Assembly (NCBI GenBank): GCA_018648265.1
Contig: JABGRN010000052.1
Coordinates: forward strand, 1-36,845
Source of the DNA: Prolixibacteraceae bacterium
Lineage (GTDB): Bacteria; Bacteroidota; Bacteroidia; Bacteroidales; Prolixibacteraceae
Direction: 5' to 3'
DNA: 36,845 nt
Part shown: one piece after another, positions 1-8,297 of the stretch
Position numbering within the stretch: position 1 is the stretch's first letter
Layout: each line of letters begins with the position of its first letter
Notes under the pieces: generated by a model
The model's input: the letters and a program-made list of their open reading frames with translations, nothing else
What the model was told of the DNA's origin: nothing
Databases searched by the model: none
Position numbers and translations under genes: made by a program

Positions 1-128
1 AAAGATAAAAGAAAACTTTTTATCCCACCAACCCGATAATTAAACTGATCCGTTAGTAGCTTCATTTTCAAAAGAATTTTAGCCATACTTCCTCTGGGAA
101 AGCTTAGCATCGTTCGCTTTTTTTTCAT
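1..128 (-). CDS. SusC-like TonB-dependent receptor, N-terminal fragment (runs off window; end possibly chimeric)
   Basis: A minus-strand ATG at 128-126 opens a frame that stays open to the window edge (42 codons). It starts MKKKRTM and continues PRGSMAKILLKMKLLT, which resembles the basic leader and first signal-peptide residues of SusC-type receptors that follow fecR in Bacteroidota. These are outer-membrane importers of glycan pieces, and the FecR partner fits an STN-domain receptor. From codon 26 on the frame reads DQFNYRVGGIKSF, which is not a hydrophobic signal segment. That part is an exact inverted copy of the right end of the window (see the repeats), so only codons 1-25 or so are likely genuine. 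The assignment rests mainly on position after fecR and on the leader style. Confidence 0.45.
   Translation of the reverse strand, partial: MKKKRTMLSFPRGSMAKILLKMKLLTDQFNYRVGGIKSFLLS
2..52. repeat. Left copy of a perfect 51-bp inverted terminal duplication
   Basis: Positions 2-52 are the exact reverse complement of 36795-36845. The match stops abruptly at 52/53 (the left copy continues TTAGTAGC, the reverse-complemented right copy continues AAAACATT). The right copy lies naturally inside an outer-membrane-protein reading frame, whereas the left copy replaces the expected signal peptide of a SusC-like gene. The left copy therefore looks like the misplaced one. An assembly join at a contig end is the simplest reading; a true inverted repeat cannot be excluded. 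Confidence 0.9.
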
Positions 129-170
129 AATTTTGAACAGTTTAGATTAAATACTAATTTAAATTTACCA

Positions 171-204
171 GAAAACCGGAGAGCATGCACGCTCGCCGGT
201 TTTC
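171..204 (-). terminator. Hairpin between fecR and the SusC-like gene
   Basis: GAAAACCGG (171-179) pairs perfectly with CCGGTTTTC (196-204), and an inner GAGC (181-184) pairs with GCTC (191-194) around a six-base loop. It lies 8 bases past the fecR stop. Read on the minus strand the stem ends in TTTTC, so it is a modest intrinsic terminator or a processing/attenuation hairpin that would lower read-through from fecR into the receptor gene. Confidence 0.6.
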
Positions 205-211
205 GCTTTTA

Positions 212-1447
212 TTATCTCATATGTAATTCGTTTAATTTTTTATCAATATAAATTTTGTTCCCATTAATTCGGTATTCAATATTTGTCACATCGGATAACG
301 TTATCATCACATCCTGCAATGATTCTTTTAAATCAAGTTTTCCGGTTATTAGTTCGGATGAAAGGAAATTTTGGGAAGTCCTTATTTCAACATTATAATA
401 TCGTTCTAATTTTGCAAAAACAGATTGTAAGCTTTCGTGAGAAAATTGCAACCAGCCCTCTGTCCAGGCAATGTACAATTCAGCATTGGGCTCCTCAGAA
501 ACTATCACATCATTTTTTTGCTTTTGAAAACTAGCTCTCTGGTAGGGTTTTAATATTATCTCGCTTCTCCCCAATCCCAAAGAATTAGGTTTACTAACAG
601 CAACACTCCCATTAATAAGTATCGTTTCAATATTTTCGTCAGAAGAATATGCGGAAATATCAAATAACGTTCCTAATACTTTTATTTCAAGTTGACCAGC
701 TTTTACAATAAAAGGCTGATTTTCGTCGCTAACCACTTTAAAACAGGCCTCACCTTCAAGATAAACTTCCCTGGTTTTTTTTGTAAATTTTGAAGGAAAT
801 GCAAGACGACTACCCGCATTTAACCATACTATTGTACCATCGGCGAGTAATAACTCGGATTTTTTCCCGTAAGGAATAATTACTTCATTCATTTGAACTA
901 CATTATCGAGTTCATTTTCTTTTTTGGACAAATCAATTATGCTGTCATTATTAATTTTTAACTCATTTTCATTATTCAATGAGATAGTTGAATTATCACT
1001 GTTTAATTGAATTTCTTCACCATCTGAAAGAACTAATCTGGCTTCGTTGCCTTGCGTTACATTTTCTGAAGATACAAATTGGTAATCAGTGTCCTTTTCA
1101 TTTAAATAGAAGTAACCGATAGTTCCTGCTGAAAAAATTAATAAAACTGAGGCAGCCCAACTGAGACCTCTGCGACGTTTTATAGTTCGGACTTTTTTCT
1201 TGTGTTGTTGCTCAAAACGATAAATGTTATGCCCCATTTTCAGAATCGATTCTTCATCTAAAACTTCATAGTTATCGCGAAGCAATAATATGGTCCTTCT
1301 GGCTTTTTTTACTTTCTCTTTAATTACTGGATTATCTACAATAAATTTTTTCCATTCATTTTTATTGCTCCCTCTTAGAACCCAAGCAATAAAATGTTTG
1401 TCTTCTATTAGCTCCTCAAAACTATATTTTTTATATTTTTCTTTCAT
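212..1447 (-). CDS. FecR-family anti-sigma factor
   Basis: An inner-membrane signal transducer that holds an ECF sigma factor until a TonB-dependent receptor reports ligand. The 411 residues show a cytoplasmic N-terminal part (about 1-92), a single membrane segment at about 95-115 preceded by the basic run KRRR, and a periplasmic FecR domain at about 190-290. That domain contains IPYGKKSELLLADGTIVWLN, GEACFKV and a VLGTLFDISAY segment. The C-terminal DUF4974-type domain (about 330-405) has FSHESLQSVFAKLERYYNV. Length and order match Bacteroidota FecR proteins. It lies downstream of the sigma gene and upstream of the SusC-like start, the usual trio. Family call is firm; the ligand is unknown. 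Confidence 0.93.
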   Translation of the reverse strand: MKEKYKKYSFEELIEDKHFIAWVLRGSNKNEWKKFIVDNPVIKEKVKKARRTILLLRDNYEVLDEESILKMGHNIYRFEQQHKKKVRTIKRRRGLSWAASVLLIFSAGTIGYFYLNEKDTDYQFVSSENVTQGNEARLVLSDGEEIQLNSDNSTISLNNENELKINNDSIIDLSKKENELDNVVQMNEVIIPYGKKSELLLADGTIVWLNAGSRLAFPSKFTKKTREVYLEGEACFKVVSDENQPFIVKAGQLEIKVLGTLFDISAYSSDENIETILINGSVAVSKPNSLGLGRSEIILKPYQRASFQKQKNDVIVSEEPNAELYIAWTEGWLQFSHESLQSVFAKLERYYNVEIRTSQNFLSSELITGKLDLKESLQDVMITLSDVTNIEYRINGNKIYIDKKLNELHMR

Positions 1448-1509
1448 TAAACGTACACTGTTATATAAACTTATATTCTATTTTTACTGATAAGTAATTA
1501 GAAAAAAAA

Positions 1510-1536
1510 CACCCTTATAATATTATTAACCGGGTG
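1510..1536 (-). terminator. Possible terminator between sigma factor and fecR
   Basis: CACCC (1510-1514) pairs with GGGTG (1532-1536) across an AT-rich, nearly self-complementary loop. On the minus strand the stem is followed by a run of eight T (complement of 1502-1509). It sits in the 209-base gap after the sigma gene, so it may terminate or attenuate before fecR. The stem is short. Confidence 0.4.
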
Positions 1537-1656
1537 CTCTTTTTCATTAACTAACCAAACTTAAACTATCACCCTATAATTAAACAAAACGATTCATTAT
1601 TAATTCCCTATTTATATTAAGGGGAAAAATTGAAGATTGTGGACAATAAATTTAAA

Positions 1657-2259
1657 TTATTTTTTTTGAGACGAAAAATTTTTTGGAAAGAACCCGAAAA
1701 ACAAAAGAAAAATATCGGAACTCACCAAACATTTTTTTAACGATTTTAATGCCCTGAAAACTAATTTCCGGGCAGAATCGTATTTGAGTGACATGATTTG
1801 ACAAATCTGCTCATATTCAAAATCGCAGGTAAAACGGTAAAAAAGTATTTCACGTTGTTTTGGGCTTAATTCCCTAAGTGCTTTCTGAACAATTTTTTCA
1901 CGGTGGGTTAATTCCTCTTTGCATATTAAATCATGTTCGACGGAATACACAATTTCGGCTTCGATATTTTTTCCCATTCCACCATCAACAAACAAAATTT
2001 GTTTCCGAAGGTTTTTAACTAATTTTCTTTTGAATGAAGTAATTAGATAAAATCTAATATTATCTGTTTTCCCCAAATTTTCGCGCGTCCTTATTAAATC
2101 AAAAAACAGATCCTGGATAGTATCTTTTATTATTTCATTGTTCTTGGAAAACTTTTTCCCGTACCGAAAAAGAAGTTGAACATGCTGACAATAAATATGA
2201 GATAAAACGCAGTTCTCACCTTTCTTGAAATCATTCCATATTTTAATGTCTATGTTCAT
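1657..2259 (-). CDS. ECF RNA polymerase sigma factor (FecI-like)
   Basis: A 200-residue sigma-70 family protein that would direct RNA polymerase to the adjacent receptor genes when released by FecR. Region 2 is seen at about 20-90 (IIKDTIQDLFFDLIRTREN, then RFYLITSFKRKLVKNLRKQ). Region 4, a helix-turn-helix, lies at about 130-185 (LRELSPKQREILFYRF, then YEQICQIMSLKYDSARKLVF). The C-terminal tail (FLLFFGFFPKNF) is oddly hydrophobic. The ATG at 2259 lies about 10 bases from the transcription start predicted from the promoter at 2276-2307. It pairs functionally with the FecR gene downstream. Confidence 0.92.
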   Translation of the reverse strand: MNIDIKIWNDFKKGENCVLSHIYCQHVQLLFRYGKKFSKNNEIIKDTIQDLFFDLIRTRENLGKTDNIRFYLITSFKRKLVKNLRKQILFVDGGMGKNIEAEIVYSVEHDLICKEELTHREKIVQKALRELSPKQREILFYRFTCDFEYEQICQIMSLKYDSARKLVFRALKSLKKCLVSSDIFLLFFGFFPKNFSSQKK

Positions 2260-2275
2260 ATTTCTGATGATACAT

Positions 2276-2307
2276 CAAATATATAGGCAAACAATACAAG
2301 TTCAAAA
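2276..2307 (-). promoter_or_regulatory. Bacteroidota-type promoter of the sigma factor gene
   Basis: On the minus strand TTTTG (2307-2303) is separated by exactly 19 bases from TATATTTG (2283-2276), matching the Bacteroidota TTTG/TAnnTTTG consensus. Transcription would start near 2269, about ten bases before the ATG at 2259. Confidence 0.65.
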
Positions 2308-2541
2308 TTATATCAGCTTTATTTGACATCCTGTATGAAGTCTTTTTAGCCTAATTAATTCATAAACTCAAATTTATTCAATATTTCTGGGCTGTTAATT
2401 ATGCTAACCTCAAATTCCTCAATAAATTTTGTTTTTACATCAGACTTGGTATGGTCTTTATGTTTTCCTGCCAACCTGTTTCGGGATCTATTTTTTAGTG
2501 AGCTACCCTGTGCCAAGAGTGAAGGGATTTCTCGAAATTCT

Positions 2542-3543
2542 TTAAAAGAGCTTTCTAAATCCAATTACATCTTTTACTTCATTCAAGGTTCTCGAAGCCG
2601 ACTCGCGCGCTTTTTCAGCACCCATTTTAGCCACTTTTGCCAAATAAGCATCATCTTCTAATATCTCAATTATTCTTTCGCGTATCGGAGATGTGTAAGC
2701 AATAATATCTTCCGCCAAATGTTTTTTCAAATCGCCGTAGCGGATCTCACAATTGTTGTACAAACCATCGAAATGAGTAACTGTATCTGCGGTTGAAACA
2801 ATTTTCATTAATGTGAAAAGATTTTGAATCGCTTCCGGTTTTTGCTGATTCATTTCTGTTGGCCCCGAATCGGTTACTGCACGCATCACTTTTTTACGAA
2901 TTGATTTTGGGTCTTCAAAAAGATTAATAGCATTTCCTTCCGATTTTCCCATTTTCCCACTGCCATCTAATCCGGGAACTTTAATCATGTCGCCACCACC
3001 AAAAGTATAAGGTTGTGGAATTGGAAATACTTCTTTGTTGTACATCCTGTTAAAACGTTTGGCAAACTTGCGCGCCATTTCGAGGTTTTGTTCCTGATCT
3101 TTTCCAACTGGCACAAAATTGGCTTTATGAATTATTATATCGGCGGCCATTAAAACAGGGTAAGTTAACAGTCCGGCATTTACGTTATCGGGTTGCTGGC
3201 GCGCTTTGTCTTTAAACGAAGTAGTGCGCTCAAGCTCTCCTAAATATGCATTCATGTTTAAAAAAGCATATAATTCCGATACTTCCGGAACATCGCTTTG
3301 AATAAAAATGGTTGCTTTTTCAGGGTCAATTCCGCAAGCTAAATATTCTGCAAGAACCTGCCTTACACCCGACTGTAAATTTTCGGGAGTAGGATGAGTT
3401 GTTAACGAATGTATATCGGCAATAAAAAAGAAGCAGTTGTAATCGTCCTGCATCCGAAGAAAATTCTGTACCGCACCAAAATAATTTCCAAGGTGTAAAT
3501 ACCCGGTTGGTCGAATTCCGCTTAAAACAGTTTGCTTGTTCAT
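2542..3543 (-). CDS. trpS: Tryptophanyl-tRNA synthetase
   Basis: Charges tRNA-Trp with tryptophan in the cytoplasm (class I synthetase). The 333 residues are the normal bacterial length. The HIGH-type motif is GYLHLGNYFGAVQN near residues 14-27, and the KMSKS-type loop reads GKMGKSEGN near residue 198. The fold also shows the typical TYPVLMAADII segment. The ATG at 3543 follows a good promoter at 3565-3595. It stands alone in its operon, divergent from the glycosidase at 3716. The next tryptophan gene is the TrpB2-type synthase at 6867. The C-terminus (VIGFRKLF) is a normal end for this family. Confidence 0.97.
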   Translation of the reverse strand: MNKQTVLSGIRPTGYLHLGNYFGAVQNFLRMQDDYNCFFFIADIHSLTTHPTPENLQSGVRQVLAEYLACGIDPEKATIFIQSDVPEVSELYAFLNMNAYLGELERTTSFKDKARQQPDNVNAGLLTYPVLMAADIIIHKANFVPVGKDQEQNLEMARKFAKRFNRMYNKEVFPIPQPYTFGGGDMIKVPGLDGSGKMGKSEGNAINLFEDPKSIRKKVMRAVTDSGPTEMNQQKPEAIQNLFTLMKIVSTADTVTHFDGLYNNCEIRYGDLKKHLAEDIIAYTSPIRERIIEILEDDAYLAKVAKMGAEKARESASRTLNEVKDVIGFRKLF

Positions 3544-3564
3544 TTTAAGTTTTTAAAATCGATG

Positions 3565-3595
3565 CAAAAATAGGTATTCAAGTTGAAAGGCAAAA
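3565..3595 (-). promoter_or_regulatory. Promoter of trpS
   Basis: On the minus strand TTTTG (3595-3591), an 18-base spacer, then TATTTTTG (3572-3565), a full match to TAnnTTTG. It lies about 20 bases upstream of the trpS ATG. Confidence 0.6.
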
Positions 3596-3715
3596 TACAA
3601 ATGAAGTTTGTGTGAAATAAATTTAATTCAATCGTGTTATTTGATTTTCAAAAAAGTAAATCTATTGATTTTCGATTGTATTGCTTATTTGTATTTTTAC
3701 ACAAAACTAAAACCA

Positions 3716-6595
3716 ATGAAGCGTTTCTTTTTAATTATCACAATTATTTTTTTAATTTCATTTTTAGGGAAAGCCCAAAATTTTTCAGACGGGTTTAATT
3801 TTAACCTTCGTTACGACGATTCAACAACCGTTGATTTTTTGCCGCAGTTTCCAAAAAAAGCAATCGGAGAAACCGATTTTATTTCATCTGATAATTCAGG
3901 TAATTTTATACTAAATGGTGAACCCATCAGGTTTTTCGGAGGAAATTTAACAACTCAAGGAGCTTTTCCAACAAAAAGTGATGCCGAAAAAATTACAGGA
4001 CGAATGCGAAAAATGGGCATTAATTTAATTCGTTTTCACCATATAGACAATCCGTGGAGCAATGGCAGTTTATTTTATGGAGTTACGGGCACCCGAAAAT
4101 TTAATCCGGTTTTGTTGGATCGATTAGACTATTTGATTTATCAACTAAAAGAGAACGGAATTTATGTGAACATGAACTTAAATGTTTCGAGAACTTTCGA
4201 AAATTCCGACGGAGTTTATGCTGCCGATTCGCTCAGCGATTTTGGAAAAGGAATTACACTTTTTAATCGCCAAATGATTGAACTTGAAAAAGAATATGCG
4301 CAAAAATTACTCGGTCATGTTAATCCTTATACCGGAATTCCATTGGCGCAGGATCCTGTCTTGGCAATGGTTGAGATTGTTAATGAAAACTCCTTGTTCA
4401 GACGTTGGTACGGTGACGATTTAAAACCAATTTCAGAAGGTGGATCGTTGCCGCTTTTATATTCTTTAGAATTGGATAGTTTATGGCGCGATTTTCTATT
4501 TAAGAAATATAATTCTACCGAAAACCTGAGAAATACCTGGAATAGCAGTCGTTTAATTGGAGACACTATTTTTAAAGATGATTTTGAAAGTGGGCTTAAT
4601 ACACAAATTTGGCAGTTGGAAGAACATGATGTGGCACAAGCTTCATTCGAACTAAATACAAATGGAGGCAACTCGGAGGTTTTGGTAAAAACCGTTGCAA
4701 ATGGAACGGAAACCTGGCACATTACATTTAAAAATGTTGGAAATTCTGCTCAAAAAGATAGTATTTACGAACTTCATTTTCGAGCGAAATGTAACGAACA
4801 AGCGAAAATGTCTGTTGGTTTTCAACGAAATAATTCTCCCTGGACTTATTATAACGGAACCACCGTGGATCTTGATACCACTTATAAATCATATAAAGCA
4901 ATTTTTAAAGCTCCTGAAAACAACAACGGAAACCTTCGAATGTATTTCAGGTTTGATTACCATTTAGGTGAATTTTTTATTGATGACGTTGTATTTAAAA
5001 AAGTTAGTACAACTGGGTTAAATGAAGAAGAGTCGTTTGAAAATAATAATATCCAACGCATTTCTTTTAACGAAATTAACGCTTATTCACCTTTACGAAC
5101 TTATGATTTAACCGAGTTTTATGCAGAAACTCAAGTCGATTTTCTAAATGAAATGAAAAATTGGTTAGAAGATACTTTGGGAGTTGATGTACCGCTTGCA
5201 GGAACAAATTGGTACACAGGGCCAGAAGATGTTTATGTGCAAAATACATTAGATTATTTAGATAATCATGCTTATTGGGATCATCCACAATTTCCGAACC
5301 AGCCCTGGTCGCAAACAGACTGGAAAATAAAAAATATTCCGATGATGACTGCCAGCAGTTCTACAATTGAAAACCTGTTTAATGGATTGAATGTTAAAAA
5401 TAAACCTTTCACAGTAAGCGAATATAACCATGGTTACCCAAACCAGTTTCAAGCCGAGTTGCTGCCCATGATTACTTCGTACCTCTCTTTTAATGGTGCC
5501 GATGGAATTATGTTTTTTACTTACAGTGGATCGTGGGATTGGGATGTTGATGCAGTTTACGGGTATTTCGACTTACATCGCAACAATGCAGTAATGGCGG
5601 GTTTTCCGATATATTCTTACGTTTTTAGAAATAAATTAATTTCCGAGGCTCAAAACTCAGTAGTAGTTAATTATCAAAAAGCTGACATCTTAAAAATGCC
5701 ATTTCAAGTAGAAAATTCCTGGGGAACGCACACTCCTTTTCCAAAAGAACTAAGTTATACCAATAAAGTTGAATTAACTTTTAACGAAGAAGAACCTTCT
5801 GATTTAAGTCAGGTGCCAAATCCTTCTGCAAGTCCTTTTTCTTTAAATGATGGAGAAGTTTTTTGGGATAAAAATGGAATATTCAAAATTAACACCTTGA
5901 AATTTAATAGTATTTCAGGTGAATTAGACCAAAATAGTGGAGCGGAAACCGACCAAATGAAATTAGAATTAGGTTCAGGATTTGGCTCAATATCGTGGTT
6001 AAGTCTGGTCGATTCAGCATTAAATGTTTCGTCGAGGTCGGTATTGTTTATTGGCTCGAAACAGATAAATACAGACATGCTTTGGGATGAAACAATCAGT
6101 GTTCACAACAATTGGGGGACTGGTCCAACATTAATTGCACCACTTTCATTAACATTAAAAATGAAAAATAATTCGGACGGATTGAAGATCTTCCCATTGG
6201 ATATAAAAGGAAATCCTGATTATTCGCTTACAAAATATTTTGTAAGTGATGAAAGTGGGTATTCAACAGTTGAATTAAAGACAGCAGAAGATAAATCTGT
6301 TTGGTATGGCGTTGAAACAGTTTCAGATTGGAGTATTACAAACAATAACAATTTAAATAAAGAATCAAGTTCAATTATTTGTTTTCCAAATCCTTCTTCA
6401 AATTATACAATTATAAAAAATACTGATTTGGAAAATTTTGAATTGCAGATTTATGATATTTCGGGGAAAATTCTTTTTTCAGGCAAATCAAAACAAAAAT
6501 ACCAAATCGATAAAATGGAAATTGGCCCAGGAGTGTTCATATACAAAGCAATTCAAAACCATCAAACTTCGGCAGGAAAGTTTGTTTTCAGGTAA
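3716..6595 (+). CDS. Secreted clan GH-A-like glycoside hydrolase with inserted CBM and type IX sorting domain
   Basis: A 959-residue predicted polysaccharide hydrolase; the substrate is not determined. I start at the ATG at 3716 because it gives a clean signal peptide (MKRFFLIITIIFL, cleaved after GKAQ); the upstream in-frame extension is not protein-like. A TIM-barrel half (about 40-280) has RFHHIDNPW and the acid/base candidate E224 in VEIVNENS. A jelly-roll, CBM4/9-like domain (about 283-430, from DDFESGL to FFIDDVVFKK) is inserted into the barrel. The second half carries nucleophile candidate E569 in FTVSEYNHGY. The last ~80 residues (FPNPSSNYTII to AGKFVFR) are a type IX secretion sorting domain, so it is exported or surface-anchored. 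No CAZy family is assigned with confidence. Confidence 0.85.
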   Translation: MKRFFLIITIIFLISFLGKAQNFSDGFNFNLRYDDSTTVDFLPQFPKKAIGETDFISSDNSGNFILNGEPIRFFGGNLTTQGAFPTKSDAEKITGRMRKMGINLIRFHHIDNPWSNGSLFYGVTGTRKFNPVLLDRLDYLIYQLKENGIYVNMNLNVSRTFENSDGVYAADSLSDFGKGITLFNRQMIELEKEYAQKLLGHVNPYTGIPLAQDPVLAMVEIVNENSLFRRWYGDDLKPISEGGSLPLLYSLELDSLWRDFLFKKYNSTENLRNTWNSSRLIGDTIFKDDFESGLNTQIWQLEEHDVAQASFELNTNGGNSEVLVKTVANGTETWHITFKNVGNSAQKDSIYELHFRAKCNEQAKMSVGFQRNNSPWTYYNGTTVDLDTTYKSYKAIFKAPENNNGNLRMYFRFDYHLGEFFIDDVVFKKVSTTGLNEEESFENNNIQRISFNEINAYSPLRTYDLTEFYAETQVDFLNEMKNWLEDTLGVDVPLAGTNWYTGPEDVYVQNTLDYLDNHAYWDHPQFPNQPWSQTDWKIKNIPMMTASSSTIENLFNGLNVKNKPFTVSEYNHGYPNQFQAELLPMITSYLSFNGADGIMFFTYSGSWDWDVDAVYGYFDLHRNNAVMAGFPIYSYVFRNKLISEAQNSVVVNYQKADILKMPFQVENSWGTHTPFPKELSYTNKVELTFNEEEPSDLSQVPNPSASPFSLNDGEVFWDKNGIFKINTLKFNSISGELDQNSGAETDQMKLELGSGFGSISWLSLVDSALNVSSRSVLFIGSKQINTDMLWDETISVHNNWGTGPTLIAPLSLTLKMKNNSDGLKIFPLDIKGNPDYSLTKYFVSDESGYSTVELKTAEDKSVWYGVETVSDWSITNNNNLNKESSSIICFPNPSSNYTIIKNTDLENFELQIYDISGKILFSGKSKQKYQIDKMEIGPGVFIYKAIQNHQTSAGKFVFR

Positions 6596-6643
6596 AAATG
6601 ATAATTAAGAACCATTCTTGATTTAGATTAGAAAGTTGAAATA

Positions 6644-6674
6644 TTTGATTGAAATAAAAATATAATTAGTTTTA
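6644..6674 (+). promoter_or_regulatory. Promoter of the trpB2 leader transcript
   Basis: TTTG (6644-6647), 19-base spacer, TAGTTTTA (6667-6674; 7 of 8 positions agree with TAnnTTTG plus the usual T run). Transcription would start near 6681, about 15 bases before the leader peptide start codon. Confidence 0.5.
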
Positions 6675-6695
6675 CGTGCTGAATTAAAGAGAGAT

Positions 6696-6785
6696 ATGTA
6701 CAAAATGCCTTTATACGGAAAAGAATGGCACTGGCGCAACATAAAAATGGAAGCGCGAGAACAATTTATTAACTTACGGATATAA
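6696..6785 (+). CDS. Candidate tryptophan leader peptide (29 codons, two near-adjacent Trp codons)
   Basis: A short frame, ATG 6696 to TAA 6783-6785, preceded by a purine-rich AAAGAGAG. It encodes MYKMPLYGKEWHWRNIKMEA and nine more residues. Codons 11 and 13 are both TGG (6726-6728 and 6732-6734). Tryptophan is the rarest amino acid, so W-x-W in a 29-residue frame just ahead of a terminator and a tryptophan synthase gene is the hallmark of ribosome-mediated attenuation. The stop codon lies 8 bases before the terminator stem. The peptide itself need have no function; translation speed at the Trp codons would be the sensor. Identification rests on context and composition only. Confidence 0.65.
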   Translation: MYKMPLYGKEWHWRNIKMEAREQFINLRI

Positions 6786-6792
6786 AGGCCGG

Positions 6793-6839
6793 AAGAAGGG
6801 ATTTGTTGCGCGTTTGCAACAGGTCCCTTCTTTTTTTTT
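6793..6839 (+). terminator. Rho-independent terminator/attenuator upstream of trpB2
   Basis: AAGAAGGGA (6793-6801) pairs with TCCCTTCTT (6824-6832), continuing through two T-G wobbles into TGTTGC (6804-6809) paired with GCAACA (6816-6821). This makes an almost unbroken 17-pair stem with a six-base loop, followed by T residues to 6839. It lies 27 bases before the trpB2 ATG and after the Trp-rich leader frame, so it should stop transcription when tryptophan is plentiful. Candidate antiterminator pairing: GCGCGA (6753-6758) with TTGCGC (6806-6811). Confidence 0.85.
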
Positions 6840-6866
6840 AAAATTAATTTATAAAACAATAAAATC

Positions 6867-8243
6867 ATGACTAGACAAAAAAAGATTTTTCTCGATGAGT
6901 CGGAAATGCCAAAACAATGGTACAACCTTGCGCCTGATCTTCCAACTCCAATGAATCCACCGTTAGGGCCAGGTGGTGTGCCAATTGGTCCGGAAATGTT
7001 GGCTCCGGTATTTCCGATGAACTTAATTGAACAGGAAGTTAGCCAGGAAAGATGGATTGACATCCCTGAACCAATAAGAGATATTTTGAAACAATGGAGG
7101 CCAAGCCCTTTGATTCGTGCGTATGAATTGGAGGCAGCATTGGGAACTCCGGCAAAAATCTATTACAAAAACGAAGGTGTTTCGCCTGCCGGAAGTCACA
7201 AACCAAATACTGCCGTTGCACAGGCATGGTACAACAAAGAGTTTGGTATTAAAAAATTAACCACCGAAACCGGGGCCGGGCAGTGGGGATCGGCTTTGTC
7301 ATACGCTTGCGCACAAATTGGTGGCATCGAATGTAAAGTTTATATGGTCCGGGTAAGTTTCGACCAGAAACCATTCCGGAAAATGATGATGGAAACCTGG
7401 GGTGGACAATGTGTTGCAAGTCCAAGTACAGAAACTCAGGCAGGCCGAAATATTCTTGCTGAATTTCCTGATACTCCGGGAAGTCTGGGAATTGCCATTT
7501 CGGAAGCGGTTGAAGCTGCTGTCACCGATCCAACCGGGGGGACCCGTTATTCGCTCGGTTCGGTATTAAATCATGTTATGTTGCACCAAACAATTATCGG
7601 ACAGGAGGCTAAAAAACAACTGGCAAAAGTTGGCATTAAAAAACCGGATATTGTGATTGGTTGTTGCGGAGGTGGAAGCAATTTCGCCGGTATCGCATTT
7701 CCGTTTATGGCCGATAAAATTAATGGTGCCGACATTCAAATTATTGGAGTGGAACCAACCAGTTGCCCAACATTAACAAAAGCCCCATTTATTTACGATC
7801 ATGGCGATGTGGCTAAAATGACACCACTTCTTGCAATGAATAGTTTAGGCCATAATTTTGTACCTGCACCAATTCATGCCGGCGGATTGCGTTACCACGG
7901 AATGGCTCCTCTTGTAAGTGCTGCCCTTCGCGATGGATTAATGGAAGCTACTTCTGCACACCAAAGCGAATGTTTTGAGGCTGGTTTGCTTTTTGCAAAA
8001 ACAGAAGGAATTATTCCTGCACCAGAGACTACGCACGCCATTGCAGCCACAATTCGTGAAGCTAAAAAAGCAAAAGAAGAGGGTAAAGAAAAAGTTATCC
8101 TTTTCAACTTTAGCGGACATGGATTAATGGACTTGGTAGGTTACAATAAATATATTGCAGGCGAATTGCAGGATTATGCATATCCGGAAACGGAAATTGC
8201 CAAAAATCTTAAAAAATTAGAGGGTTATCCGATGCCAAAATAA
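6867..8243 (+). CDS. trpB: Tryptophan synthase beta chain, TrpB2 type
   Basis: A PLP enzyme that makes L-tryptophan from indole and serine. The 458-residue length, the long N-terminal extension with NLAPDLPTP and PPLGPGG, and the segment [12 protein letters not shown] mark the TrpB2 group rather than TrpB1, which pairs tightly with TrpA. The PLP lysine is K112 in GSHKPNTA, the phosphate-binding loop is GCCGGGSNF, and the catalytic-region motif ETGAGQWG is present. No trpA or other trp biosynthesis genes lie alongside, consistent with a TrpB2 that salvages indole. The gene sits directly behind the leader peptide and attenuator and is closed by a terminator at 8266-8297. Confidence 0.95.
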   Translation: MTRQKKIFLDESEMPKQWYNLAPDLPTPMNPPLGPGGVPIGPEMLAPVFPMNLIEQEVSQERWIDIPEPIRDILKQWRPSPLIRAYELEAALGTPAKIYYKNEGVSPAGSHKPNTAVAQAWYNKEFGIKKLTTETGAGQWGSALSYACAQIGGIECKVYMVRVSFDQKPFRKMMMETWGGQCVASPSTETQAGRNILAEFPDTPGSLGIAISEAVEAAVTDPTGGTRYSLGSVLNHVMLHQTIIGQEAKKQLAKVGIKKPDIVIGCCGGGSNFAGIAFPFMADKINGADIQIIGVEPTSCPTLTKAPFIYDHGDVAKMTPLLAMNSLGHNFVPAPIHAGGLRYHGMAPLVSAALRDGLMEATSAHQSECFEAGLLFAKTEGIIPAPETTHAIAATIREAKKAKEEGKEKVILFNFSGHGLMDLVGYNKYIAGELQDYAYPETEIAKNLKKLEGYPMPK

Positions 8244-8265
8244 GAAAGGAATTTATGATATTGAT

Positions 8266-8297
8266 CGCCGGGGCATTTTTGTTCCGGCGTTTTTTTT
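8266..8297 (+). terminator. Terminator of trpB2, overlapping the lplA stop
   Basis: CGCCGG (8266-8271) pairs with CCGGCG (8284-8289), extended by G-T wobbles, followed by eight T (8290-8297). It ends the trpB2 transcript. The T tract overlaps the stop codon of the convergent lipoate ligase gene. Confidence 0.8.

Noticed and set aside
2355-2564. Small minus-strand frame of 69 codons after trpS (ends KFIEEFEV...NKFEFMN)
   Set aside because: It overlaps the trpS end by 23 bases, has no promoter or ribosome site of its own and no family I recognise; its last third looks somewhat protein-like, so a gene remnant is possible but unsupported.
3608-3715. Upstream extension of the large glycosidase (36 codons)
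   Set aside because: The added residues are not a signal peptide and lie in promoter-like DNA; the ATG at 3716 gives a clean signal peptide.
6623-7063. Minus-strand open frame of 146 codons opposite the trp leader and the start of trpB2
   Set aside because: It runs antisense across the terminator hairpin and the TrpB2 N-terminus and resembles no protein; it is a shadow of the coding strand.
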